Assembly: GCA_031286005.1 (NCBI GenBank)
Contig: JAITVC010000189.1
Location: 1-7,892 of the forward strand
Source of the DNA: Bacteroidales bacterium
GTDB lineage: Bacteria > Bacteroidota > Bacteroidia > Bacteroidales > P3
Direction: 5' to 3'
Length of the DNA: 7,892 bases
The first letter of the stretch is position 1; each line of letters starts with the position of its first letter. Under the pieces are notes generated by a model. It made no database searches. It saw only the letters and a list, made by a program, of their open reading frames with translations, and was not told the DNA's origin. Both the position numbers and the translations under genes were made by a program. This document shows, one piece after another, positions 1-7,007 of this stretch.

Positions 1-1048
1 CAAATGGCGAGTTGCGTTGCGAATTGGACATACCGTTGACAACAAGTGCCTGTTGCGTTGTTGATGCTGGAATAATCAATCCGCCTGGACACATGCAAAA
101 CGAAAAGACACCACGCCCCTCAACTTGTGTGGTGAGGCTGTACGTTGCGGCCGATAAATGTGGATTTCCGGCCGAGGCATGGTATTGTAGCCGGTCAATC
201 AACGCTTGCGGATGTTCCACACGAACTCCCATGGCAAAAGGTTTTGCTTCAATGGCATAATGATGATCGTAAAACCATTCGTAAATGTCGTTTGCCGAAT
301 GTCCGGTTGCTAATATAACGGTTTCACAAGGAATTAAAATCCCGTTTTGGTCAACAACTGCGGAAATCACATCATCTTTGATAATAAAATCGCAGGCGTG
401 TGTATCAAAGCGAATTTCGCCACCATGAGATAAAATAGTTTCCCTGATATTTTGAATAATCTTTGGTAATTTATCCGACCCGATATGAGGATGCGCATCA
501 ATTAAAATACTCTCATCTGCACCGTGAAACACGAATGTTTTCAGCACTTCTGTAATATCGCCTCGTTTGGACGAACGGGTATAAAGTTTGCCGTCTGAAA
601 AAGTTCCTGCCCCACCTTCGCCGAAACAATAATTGGAATTTTCGTTCAAAATGCCTTGTGAGGATAAAGTCGCAATATCTCTTTTACGCTCGCTAACGGA
701 TTTTCCACGCTCCAAAATGACCGGTTTTCCTCCATATTCCAAACATTTCAATGCGGCACATAATCCGGCAGGACCGGCGCCAATAATCAAAATTTCACGT
801 GAATGGGGTGTAACGTGTTGGTAGTTGAACGAAATAGCTGTCGTTTCTAATTTGGAATTATCCGAAAAGACTTCAAGTTTCAAACGTATGGTAACATATC
901 TCGAACGTCCGTCTATCGAGCGTTTTAAAATTCGGATATGATTAATGTCGGAAATTTTCAGATGTAGTTTCTTTGAAACAACCGATTTGATTTGTTCCAA
1001 ATCTGCGGCAACATCAGGACTAACGGCAATGTCGAGAGTTTGTATCAT
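1..1048 (-). CDS. FAD-dependent dehydrogenase of the COG2509 type, 3' end cut off by the window
   Basis: The first 349 residues are present and the C-terminal part lies left of the window; from memory the family is about 500-530 residues. A leading domain (about 1-80) precedes the Rossmann FAD-binding motif GAGPAG at 90-95, with the acidic ribose-binding end in ILERG (111-115). The family signature GEGGAGTFSDGKLYTR follows at 143-158, an ATG-type FAD motif (ILATGHS) sits further on, and GRGVFSFCMCPGG lies near the cut end. These motifs place it among uncharacterised FAD-dependent dehydrogenases that NCBI often names NAD(P)/FAD-dependent oxidoreductase. The substrate is unknown, and no signal peptide is visible, so it is probably cytoplasmic. 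The ATG shares one base with the porT stop (TAATG), which fixes the start and suggests translational coupling. The family is confident; the physiological role is not. Confidence 0.9.
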   Translation of the reverse strand, partial: MIQTLDIAVSPDVAADLEQIKSVVSKKLHLKISDINHIRILKRSIDGRSRYVTIRLKLEVFSDNSKLETTAISFNYQHVTPHSREILIIGAGPAGLCAALKCLEYGGKPVILERGKSVSERKRDIATLSSQGILNENSNYCFGEGGAGTFSDGKLYTRSSKRGDITEVLKTFVFHGADESILIDAHPHIGSDKLPKIIQNIRETILSHGGEIRFDTHACDFIIKDDVISAVVDQNGILIPCETVILATGHSANDIYEWFYDHHYAIEAKPFAMGVRVEHPQALIDRLQYHASAGNPHLSAATYSLTTQVEGRGVFSFCMCPGGLIIPASTTQQALVVNGMSNSQRNSPF

Positions 1049-1785
1049 TACTCAAATGTTATTGCAATTTGCAAATTCTTGGATGTTAAGCGTTCTACGC
1101 CGTTGGTAAACACATTGTTTTCTCGAATGAGTAAATCATTCAATCCAAAAGCCATTTTGATTTCTAATGCGATTTTATTACCATAAGGAATATAGAAATC
1201 AAAACCAACACCCGTTGTGAACAGAAAATCATTTTTGTTCAGTTTTACAACGATTTCATCAATGTCTTGCTGTTTCTTTTTAGCATTTGAGGCTAAATCC
1301 AAACTATATCGAAAACCGCCAATTACGTAAGGACGAAGACTGCCGTCACGCATACCTTTCCATTTTATCTCTAAAGGAATATCAATGGTTGTGGATTCAA
1401 TATTTTTATCTACATAGGTAATTTCTTCGGCGTTTTCATGCAAGAAATACTGTAATGAACGTGCTCCGAGAGAAATTGTTGGCACGAGGCGCAAATCCCA
1501 GTATTTATGAAGTCTGAGATTATTTACCATGCCGATTGTAACCCCAATACGTCCGGTAGAATGAAGACCATAAAGCGTATCTTCCGGCTTGTAGGGTTCT
1601 TTCATCTGAATACGGAAATCCATGTAATTGCTGCCAATCACAAATCCGGGATGATACAGTTTAGGGTCGGAGTAGGAATAGTTCATAATTGGCGAACGTT
1701 GCGCCAAGAGCGATGTCCCCAAACACCAAACACCAACAGATAATATGGAAATTCTTCTTAAAAGCAATGTGTAGTCTACAAACAA
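1048..1785 (-). CDS. porT: PorT family outer-membrane beta-barrel protein, T9SS component
   Basis: About 245 residues, the usual PorT size. An N-terminal signal peptide (hydrophobic stretch about 8-28, likely cut after LLA before Q29) is followed by alternating beta-strand sequence. PorT-like stretches include HPGFVIGSNYMDF (45-57), NLRLHKYWDLRLVPTISLGAR (89-109), STTIDIPLEIKWK (131-143) and RPYVIGG (151-157). In Porphyromonas and Flavobacterium, PorT/SprT is needed for type IX secretion and, in gliders, for motility; that role is taken from the family. The start is unusual: no ATG lies between the upstream in-frame stop (1801-1803) and the end of the signal peptide. TTG at 1785, overlapping rfaE1 by 10 bases, and TTG at 1767, just past the rfaE1 stop, are both possible. 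The first in-frame ATG is residue 34 and would delete the signal peptide. Confidence 0.85.
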   Translation of the reverse strand: MFVDYTLLLRRISILSVGVWCLGTSLLAQRSPIMNYSYSDPKLYHPGFVIGSNYMDFRIQMKEPYKPEDTLYGLHSTGRIGVTIGMVNNLRLHKYWDLRLVPTISLGARSLQYFLHENAEEITYVDKNIESTTIDIPLEIKWKGMRDGSLRPYVIGGFRYSLDLASNAKKKQQDIDEIVVKLNKNDFLFTTGVGFDFYIPYGNKIALEIKMAFGLNDLLIRENNVFTNGVERLTSKNLQIAITFE

Positions 1786-2792
1786 TGATGAGAAATAATT
1801 TCATCCAACAAACGGGATTTATCCACTGGAACAACGCCAACAGATTCGCACACCAACCCTCCAGCCAAATTGGAAATTCGTGCAATGGCCTGAGTGTTTA
1901 AACCCAACGCTAAGCATAGAGACGCCACACTAATAACCGTATCCCCAGCACCGGAAACATCGGCTATTTGGCGGATATGAGCCGGATGATGGAAAAAATG
2001 TGGAGTGTCGTAAATTGCAACGCCAAGTTCGGATAGTGTTGTGAAAACAATCTTTGCGGCCAATGTTTTTTGCAAAAGCACCATCGCTTTTTCTATGCTA
2101 TCCAAATTCTTGGTGTTAAAAGTTAGATTTAATCCTTCATAGAGTTCTTTCAAATTAGGCTTAATCAGTGTTACATCGTGATAATCCATAAAGTGTTGCT
2201 TCTTGGGGTCAACACAAGTAGGAATACCCTTTTCGTTAGCCAATTTCACAACCTGCTTGATGAGAGTTTTAGTTATCACCCCCTTGTCATAATCTTGAAA
2301 AATAATAGCATCAACAACCTGCGTTTGAAGAGTGGTAGTTATTATTCCAAGCAATTTTTGTTCTTCAACAGCACTCAATTCATGCTTGTGTTCTTCATCC
2401 ACGCGAAGCATCTGTGCGTTGTTGCCGATAATTCTAAACTTTGTTGTTGTGCAGCGTTCGGGAGATTTAACAACGGTTTGTGTGGAAATTTCAGATTGCT
2501 TCAGTAATTGCAAGAACGTATCCGCTTTAGCATCCGTTCCGATCACAGTACAAATAATAGGCGTTGCACCCATCGCTTGAATGTTCAGTACCACGTTTCC
2601 TGCACCACCTAAACGTTCTTCACGTTTCACAACATCTACAATCGGTACGGGTGCTTCGGGTGAAATTCGGTTTACGTGTCCCCACAAATATGAATCCACC
2701 ATTACATCGCCAATGATCATGATGCGCTTTTGGGCAATTTCGTCAAGAAAATTGCTTGCAGTTATGACTTTGTGAGGTGTAACGGATTTCAT
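1776..2792 (-). CDS. rfaE1: D-glycero-beta-D-manno-heptose-7-phosphate kinase, kinase-only RfaE domain I protein
   Basis: A PfkB/ribokinase-fold sugar kinase of 338 residues. It phosphorylates C1 of D-glycero-beta-D-manno-heptose 7-phosphate, a step toward ADP-heptose for the lipopolysaccharide inner core. Visible signatures are IIGDVMVDSYLWG (26-38), RISPEAPVP (42-50), the glycine-rich LGGAGNV (61-67), TTKFRIIG (116-123), QDYDKG (166-171), DPK (195-197), KPN (211-213) and the C-terminal ATP/anion-hole motif SGAGDT (280-285), with D284 the expected catalytic base. The E. coli enzyme HldE carries a fused nucleotidyltransferase domain; this protein stops after the kinase, so a separate RfaE2-type enzyme should exist elsewhere. 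The ATG overlaps the hutH stop as TAATG. PfkB members are easily mis-assigned, but the N-terminal DVMVDSYLWG...RISPEAPVP signature is characteristic of RfaE domain I. Confidence 0.9.
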   Translation of the reverse strand: MKSVTPHKVITASNFLDEIAQKRIMIIGDVMVDSYLWGHVNRISPEAPVPIVDVVKREERLGGAGNVVLNIQAMGATPIICTVIGTDAKADTFLQLLKQSEISTQTVVKSPERCTTTKFRIIGNNAQMLRVDEEHKHELSAVEEQKLLGIITTTLQTQVVDAIIFQDYDKGVITKTLIKQVVKLANEKGIPTCVDPKKQHFMDYHDVTLIKPNLKELYEGLNLTFNTKNLDSIEKAMVLLQKTLAAKIVFTTLSELGVAIYDTPHFFHHPAHIRQIADVSGAGDTVISVASLCLALGLNTQAIARISNLAGGLVCESVGVVPVDKSRLLDEIISHHCL

Positions 2793-4291
2793 TATTTACC
2801 TAAAATTACAGGATTTTCTTCCAAAAAGCAGATGGTTTCTTGAATATGCGGATACATTAATTCGTCGTTTTGAATAAATGGAACAACTTGACGATATTTT
2901 TTGACATAGTCTTCAATCGCCGGAGACGATTTTGCAGGATGACGAAACTCTAAGGCTTGTGCGGCGTTGAACAATTCTATGGCCAAAACACGTTCGGTAT
3001 TTTTAACGACACGATACAATTTGGTTGCCGCATTTGCGCCCATACTCACATGGTCTTCCTGCCCTTGTGATGATTCAATGGAATCTACCGAAGCGGGCAT
3101 ACAGAGTTGTTTGTTTTGGCTCACAATAGAGGCCGCCGTGTATTGCGGAATCATAAATCCGCTGTTTAAGCCGGGTTTAGCCACTAAAAAGTTTGGCAGA
3201 TCTCGTTTCCCGCCAATCAATTGATACGTCCTACGTTCGGAAATACTCGCCAATTCAGCCATTGCGATAGCTAAGAAATCCATGGCTAAAGCCAACGGTT
3301 GGCCATGAAAGTTCCCTGCGGAAATAACCAAATCTTCTTCTACAAAGATGGTCGGATTATCCGTTACGGCATTGATTTCATTCGTAACAACGCCAAGCAC
3401 GTAGTTGATGGCATCTTTTGAAGCGCCGTGCACTTGCGGCATACAGCGAAATGAATACGGATCCTGCACATGTTCTTTGTGGCGATTAATCAATTCACTT
3501 CCGTCTAAAATCGTGCGAATATTGGCCGCAGTTTGAATTTGTCCTTGATGGTGCCGAATGGTCTGTATGAGTTCGTGAAACGGGCTAATACGGCCATCAA
3601 AAGCATCCAACGAAAGTGCACCAATGAAATCTGCTTGTTGGGATAAGCGCAAACTTTGAATGAGAGCATAAACAGCATAAGCGCTCATAAATTGTGTGCC
3701 GTTCAAAAGTGCCAAACCTTCCTTACTTTGCAACTCGATGGGTTTCCAGCCAAATCGGTCAGCAATTTCTTTAGCATCAAAACGGGCATCGTTGTAGTAT
3801 ACCTCTCCAAGTCCGAGCAAAGGCAAACAGAGATGAGCCAAAGGCGCCAAATCGCCCGATGCTCCTAAAGAACCTTGTTGATAAACCACCGGCAAAACCT
3901 TGTTGTTAAACATTCCCATTAAACGCTCAACAGTTTCCAATTGCACGCCGGAATGCCCATACGACAACGATTGTATTTTCAGTAAAAGCATAATTTTTAC
4001 AACCGGTAGTGGCACTTCATAACCTGTTCCGCAGGCATGAGAAACCACCAAATTGTGTTGCAATTGGGCTAATTCTTCAACGGAAATCGTATGATTGCAA
4101 AGCGAACCAAATCCGGTGGTTATACCGTATATCGGCTCGGTTTGATTGATCATTTTTTCGTCAAGATAATGGCGGCAACGCTCAATGTTAAGTATGGCGG
4201 TCTCCGACAGAGCCAATTGCATGTTCTCGGAAATAATTTCATCGATAAGTTCGACAGTTAGAGATTTGGAAAGAATTTCGAATGTTTTCAT
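2792..4291 (-). CDS. hutH: Histidine ammonia-lyase
   Basis: 499 residues, the normal length. HutH converts L-histidine to trans-urocanate and ammonia, the first step of histidine catabolism, in the cytoplasm. The catalytic MIO cofactor would form from A144-S145-G146 within [15 protein letters not shown]. Other active-site elements are Y55 in YGITTGFG, N197 in NGT, and Y279 and R282 in QDPYSFR. Substrate-selectivity positions read as histidine rather than tyrosine or phenylalanine: S84-H85 ([11 protein letters not shown]) and the QEDHVSMG segment at 411-418, where aromatic lyases usually have different residues. The ATG lies within an ATGA overlap with the end of hisS, so its translation is probably coupled to hisS. 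None of the other hut genes (hutU, hutI, ftcD) is in the window. No truncation or missing catalytic residue was seen. Confidence 0.95.
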   Translation of the reverse strand: MKTFEILSKSLTVELIDEIISENMQLALSETAILNIERCRHYLDEKMINQTEPIYGITTGFGSLCNHTISVEELAQLQHNLVVSHACGTGYEVPLPVVKIMLLLKIQSLSYGHSGVQLETVERLMGMFNNKVLPVVYQQGSLGASGDLAPLAHLCLPLLGLGEVYYNDARFDAKEIADRFGWKPIELQSKEGLALLNGTQFMSAYAVYALIQSLRLSQQADFIGALSLDAFDGRISPFHELIQTIRHHQGQIQTAANIRTILDGSELINRHKEHVQDPYSFRCMPQVHGASKDAINYVLGVVTNEINAVTDNPTIFVEEDLVISAGNFHGQPLALAMDFLAIAMAELASISERRTYQLIGGKRDLPNFLVAKPGLNSGFMIPQYTAASIVSQNKQLCMPASVDSIESSQGQEDHVSMGANAATKLYRVVKNTERVLAIELFNAAQALEFRHPAKSSPAIEDYVKKYRQVVPFIQNDELMYPHIQETICFLEENPVILGK

Positions 4292-5640
4292 TTGGATAAT
4301 AAAAAGTCTAAAAATTGATTTATAGAAAGAGTCTCTTGAAGACCGCTTTGCATGGTTTTAACAGTAATTGAGTTAGTTTTCATCTCATTTTCGCCGATGA
4401 TGGCCACGTATGGAATCTGCTTATCGTTAGCGTAAGTGAATTGCCTTTGCATTTTGGCCGTATCGGGATACAATTCGCAAGCAATATTCTTTTCTCGCAG
4501 AAGCTTCAAAACAGGAAGGATAAAGCGAGCTTCAACCTGTCCGAAATTGACAAATAAAACTTGCGAGCCAATGGTTGAATCTTTTGGAAACAAGTTGAGT
4601 TCGCTCATCACATCGTAAACTCGGTCTGCACCGAATGAAACGCCAACACCCGACATGTTTTTCAATCCGAAAATGCCGGTCAAATCGTCGTAACGCCCAC
4701 CGCCGCAAATGCTGCCCATAGCCGTATCCAATGCCTTTACTTCAAAGATTGCACCGGTATAATAATTCAATCCCCGTGCTAAGGTGAGGTCTAATTCGCA
4801 AGGCATTTCAATGTTTGCATCATGGATATAGTCAAATAATTCCATGATTTCGGAAAGACCTTTCAAACCGACTTCCGATTGGAACAGCGTGTTTTTCAAA
4901 GTTTCAATCTTTTCCCCAAAGCTGCCTTTCATCAATAAAATCGGTTGTAATTTGGCAATGGCTTCTGCTGAAATCTTTGTAGCCAACTCTTCGTTTACTT
5001 TCTCTAATCCAATCTTATCCAATTTGTCAATAGCCACCGTAATATCAATAATTTTATCAGGAGCACCTATAACTTCGGCAATGCCCGCCAAGATTTTCCG
5101 GTTGTTAATTTTGGTTACAACTCGAATGTCAAGTTGCTTGTAAACCGTGTCGATAATGCTCAATAGCTCCACTTCGTTCAGTAGTGATGGACTTCCAATC
5201 ACATCTACATCGCACTGGAAAAATTCACGGTAACGTCCTTTCTGTGGTCGATCGGCACGCCAAACAGGCTGTATTTGGTAGCGTTTGAATGGAAAAGTCA
5301 GCTCATTTTGATGTTGCACCACAAATCGTGCGAATGGCACGGTTAAATCATAACGCAACCCCTTTTCACAAATTAAGGTACTTAATTTCTTTGGGTCAAG
5401 AGAAAGGTCTACACCATCTGAAAAGTTACCCGAATTTAAAACCTTGAACAACAGTTTATCGCCTTCCTCGCCGTATTTACCCAGTAAAGTAGACAAATTT
5501 TCCATCGCCGGTGTTTCTATGGGCAGATAAGCATATTGCTCAAAAATATGTCGAATTGTTTCAAAAATATAATTTCGTTTCATCATTTCTTGTGGAACGA
5601 AATCGCGGGTTCCTTTTGGTATAGACGGTTTCTGAGCCAT
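4288..5640 (-). CDS. hisS: Histidyl-tRNA synthetase
   Basis: A class II aminoacyl-tRNA synthetase of 450 residues that charges tRNA-His with histidine. The N-terminal KGTRD (9-13) is followed by the motif 2 region YDLTVPFAR (97-105) and [17 protein letters not shown] (126-142). The histidine-specific signatures are [10 protein letters not shown] (287-296) and GGGRYDDL (313-320), and motif 3 is [10 protein letters not shown] (331-340) with R340. A C-terminal anticodon-binding domain (about 355-450) completes it. The QCDVDVIG continuation after motif 2 is closer to the archaeal/eukaryotic-like branch than to the E. coli form, as is common in Bacteroidota as far as I recall. The ATG overlaps the stop of the upstream secreted-protein gene (TAATG), and its own stop overlaps the hutH start (ATGA). 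It is an essential gene placed in the middle of a surface-oriented operon. Confidence 0.96.
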   Translation of the reverse strand: MAQKPSIPKGTRDFVPQEMMKRNYIFETIRHIFEQYAYLPIETPAMENLSTLLGKYGEEGDKLLFKVLNSGNFSDGVDLSLDPKKLSTLICEKGLRYDLTVPFARFVVQHQNELTFPFKRYQIQPVWRADRPQKGRYREFFQCDVDVIGSPSLLNEVELLSIIDTVYKQLDIRVVTKINNRKILAGIAEVIGAPDKIIDITVAIDKLDKIGLEKVNEELATKISAEAIAKLQPILLMKGSFGEKIETLKNTLFQSEVGLKGLSEIMELFDYIHDANIEMPCELDLTLARGLNYYTGAIFEVKALDTAMGSICGGGRYDDLTGIFGLKNMSGVGVSFGADRVYDVMSELNLFPKDSTIGSQVLFVNFGQVEARFILPVLKLLREKNIACELYPDTAKMQRQFTYANDKQIPYVAIIGENEMKTNSITVKTMQSGLQETLSINQFLDFLLSK

Positions 5641-6689
5641 TATTTGAGTTTGACTAATTGCTTAACAAAAGCATGGTCATTAAATATAAATTTTACAAAA
5701 TAAGTTGAAGACGGTAAAGCCTGAGCGTTGTAATCAAATTCATGCTGACCTTGATTTAATTGGCGTTTAGTGCAAATATCGCTAACTTTCACACCGTCCA
5801 TAGTATACAATTCCACAGCAACATGGGTCGTTTCATCCAGCACAAAGTTCACTCGAAATTCATTCTTAAACGGATTGGGGAAAACCGAATGCACATACTC
5901 CTTACGCTCGGCAAACACAGCAGGCGAAGGGGCAGATTCGCTAACAGAAGGCGTATTGTAGACCTTTTGATTTACGGCAGATGAGCGGTGCCAAGTGGTA
6001 TCGCCTTTGAAATTCACCCACATCGTTTCTAATGTGGCAAACACCGGATAACGTTGTTGGTCGGTGTAATATAAGTACTTTGTTTGATGCGTTTCTGAGA
6101 AAAAGCATCGTGCAAATTCGTATTTGGAATAAGTTGTTTTAACACGAAGAACATTGTTCAGAACATCGTTGGGAAGAATAAGCGACCCATACGCATCGGC
6201 CTCAAAACTGAAATCGCCGGAAATATCGGTCGAAGCATCTTCAGGGTAGATGCCGTATCCCGAAAAATTTGACATATACAGGTTTCCGTATGTAAACGGA
6301 TAAATCATTCGGCGATGCGGTTGTGAAAAAATTACATGATAATCCTTGCCGAAGTAGCCCACATAGTCGTTCTCGGTTGGCGTGATTCTATACATGCCGT
6401 GGAAATCACTACCGGTGGATAAGGCCACGTTTGCAGACGGTAAGACGCCGTATTTAGGCACTTGAGTGGCATCAATCATGAAATTTTCCTCTTTGCCGTA
6501 GATTTTCAAATCGGAAAAGTTCCAAACTTGTTTAATACCGCTTGGCCCCGCATCCACAAATTCGGCTTTCAGCATAATTTGAATATCGCCTGCTTTAAGC
6601 GCATGTTTGTCGTAAGTCAACGTGATTTGCGAAAAACCGTTGAAACCCAAACATAGGCCACCAATCAAAAGTGTAATAATTCTGTTCAT
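5640..6689 (-). CDS. Secreted protein of unknown function with C-terminal T9SS type A sorting domain
   Basis: 349 residues, first gene of the operon. The N-terminus ([21 protein letters not shown]) is a Sec signal peptide. The last 80 or so residues form a T9SS sorting domain, starting with [11 protein letters not shown] at about 268-278 and ending in VKQLVKLK, so the protein should cross the outer membrane through T9SS. The body (about 22-255) is rich in Y, F, D, G and N; it contains PFTYGN and [19 protein letters not shown], which resemble other uncharacterised Bacteroidota cargo proteins. I recognise no catalytic motif, and a Ser/Pro/Ala-rich linker (about 246-258) precedes the sorting domain. 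A TTG start 14 codons upstream (6731) is rejected because it falls inside the -7 promoter box; the ATG at 6689 gives a proper signal peptide and a leader of roughly 33 bases. Confidence 0.88.
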   Translation of the reverse strand: MNRIITLLIGGLCLGFNGFSQITLTYDKHALKAGDIQIMLKAEFVDAGPSGIKQVWNFSDLKIYGKEENFMIDATQVPKYGVLPSANVALSTGSDFHGMYRITPTENDYVGYFGKDYHVIFSQPHRRMIYPFTYGNLYMSNFSGYGIYPEDASTDISGDFSFEADAYGSLILPNDVLNNVLRVKTTYSKYEFARCFFSETHQTKYLYYTDQQRYPVFATLETMWVNFKGDTTWHRSSAVNQKVYNTPSVSESAPSPAVFAERKEYVHSVFPNPFKNEFRVNFVLDETTHVAVELYTMDGVKVSDICTKRQLNQGQHEFDYNAQALPSSTYFVKFIFNDHAFVKQLVKLK

Positions 6690-6728
6690 AGTTACAGGTT
6701 TTAATTTAAAAAATATCTCAAAGCCTTG

Positions 6729-6760
6729 CAAAGATACAAAAAAAATTGTAAATCTGCAAA
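6729..6760 (-). promoter_or_regulatory. Bacteroidota-type promoter for the minus-strand operon
   Basis: On the minus strand TTTG (6760-6757) and TATCTTTG (6736-6729) are separated by exactly 20 bases. This fits the -33 TTTG / -7 TAnnTTTG consensus of the primary sigma factor in Bacteroidota. Transcription should begin near 6722, about 33 bases before the ATG at 6689. It is the only promoter I see for the six overlapping genes, although internal promoters cannot be excluded by eye. Confidence 0.8.
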
Positions 6761-6785
6761 TCCATACCCCGAAGAATAATACAAA

Positions 6786-6815
6786 AAAAACGGTGCTTCT
6801 TTTAGCACCGTTTTT
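6786..6815. terminator. Strong intrinsic terminator, bidirectional, with no visible upstream gene
   Basis: A perfect 12-bp stem, AAAAACGGTGCT (6786-6797) with AGCACCGTTTTT (6804-6815), closes a 6-base loop. The run of eight bases ending the minus-strand copy (GCACCG then eight T) is longer than the plus-strand T run (five T), so it should work best on minus-strand RNA. Both flanking genes point away from it, so it ends neither. It may insulate the operon promoter from antisense transcription, or terminate an unrecognised small RNA. Confidence 0.75.
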
Positions 6816-6828
6816 CTTGGTGGGTAGG

Positions 6829-6850
6829 TTCGATGTGTCTTCGATGTGTC
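6829..6850. repeat. Perfect 11-bp tandem duplication
   Basis: TTCGATGTGTC occurs twice back to back (6829-6839 and 6840-6850) just beyond the terminator hairpin. It lies in non-coding sequence. The second copy continues into CTCGCTAC. It may be simple replication slippage or a pair of binding sites; the sequence does not decide between them. Confidence 0.8.
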
Positions 6851-6954
6851 CTCGCTACAAATTTCTTCGGAAAAAGTAAAGTTACAGCTCCTCATAGTTG
6901 CGCCGTTTTTGTAGTTTTAATTCTAACCCCAAAGTGAGGGCTTTTCATTTTTAA

Positions 6955-6986
6955 TTGCTAATTTTTAATTATTTTTTGTATCTTTG
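6955..6986 (+). promoter_or_regulatory. Bacteroidota-type promoter for the transketolase gene
   Basis: TTG (6955-6957) and TATCTTTG (6979-6986) are separated by 21 bases, fitting the -33/-7 pattern of the primary sigma factor. The predicted transcript starts near 6992, only about 16 bases before the ATG at 7008. An 18-base stretch around the -7 box (6972-6989) is identical, in inverted orientation, to the stretch at 6726-6743 in the opposite promoter. Confidence 0.78.
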
Positions 6987-7007
6987 CAAAATAATATATT
7001 TAAATCT

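Larger units (their letters stand above)
6690..7007. other. Divergent intergenic region between the operon and the transketolase gene
   Basis: This 318-base AT-rich gap contains no convincing protein gene. From left to right it holds the operon leader, the minus-strand promoter, a 12-bp-stem terminator hairpin, an 11-bp tandem repeat, and the plus-strand promoter. Two further complementarities stand out: CCGAAGAA (6769-6776) with TTCTTCGG (6863-6870), and AAAAACGGTGC (6786-6796) with GCGCCGTTTTT (6900-6910), the latter pairing with one G-U in plus-strand RNA. Short open frames across it are interrupted or start inside promoter elements. A small structured RNA is possible, but I see no clear promoter of its own. 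Confidence 0.6.

Noticed and set aside
2178..2580. Overlapping plus-strand open frames of 82-109 codons inside rfaE1
   Set aside because: They are antisense to a well-supported kinase gene, with low-complexity Cys/Ser/Val-rich translations and no promoter. The same applies to the other antisense frames within the operon.
2792..4291. Tyrosine or phenylalanine ammonia-lyase, as in aryl polyene/flexirubin clusters
   Set aside because: The S-H selectivity pair and the QEDHVSMG segment match histidine lyases, and no pigment biosynthesis genes are nearby.
6824..6858. tRNA-like GGTTCGA in the intergenic region
   Set aside because: It resembles a T-loop, but there is no matching five-base T stem, no acceptor stem and no other tRNA arm nearby.
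6622..6879. Plus-strand open frame of about 85 codons across the operon start and intergenic region
   Set aside because: It runs antisense through the signal-peptide coding region, the promoter and the terminator hairpin, and shows no protein-like composition or start context.
6701..6895. Minus-strand open frame of 64 codons in the intergenic region
   Set aside because: It reads through the terminator and the operon promoter, and its sequence has no recognisable domain. It is more likely chance coding over structured DNA.
6927..6940. CCCC...GGG hairpin before the transketolase promoter
   Set aside because: Only three to four pairs can form around a 7-base loop, so it is not a credible terminator or regulatory stem.
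6984..7007. Upstream TTG start for transketolase
   Set aside because: The TTG is the end of the -7 promoter box, upstream of the expected transcription start, and the ATG at 7008 matches the usual protein N-terminus.
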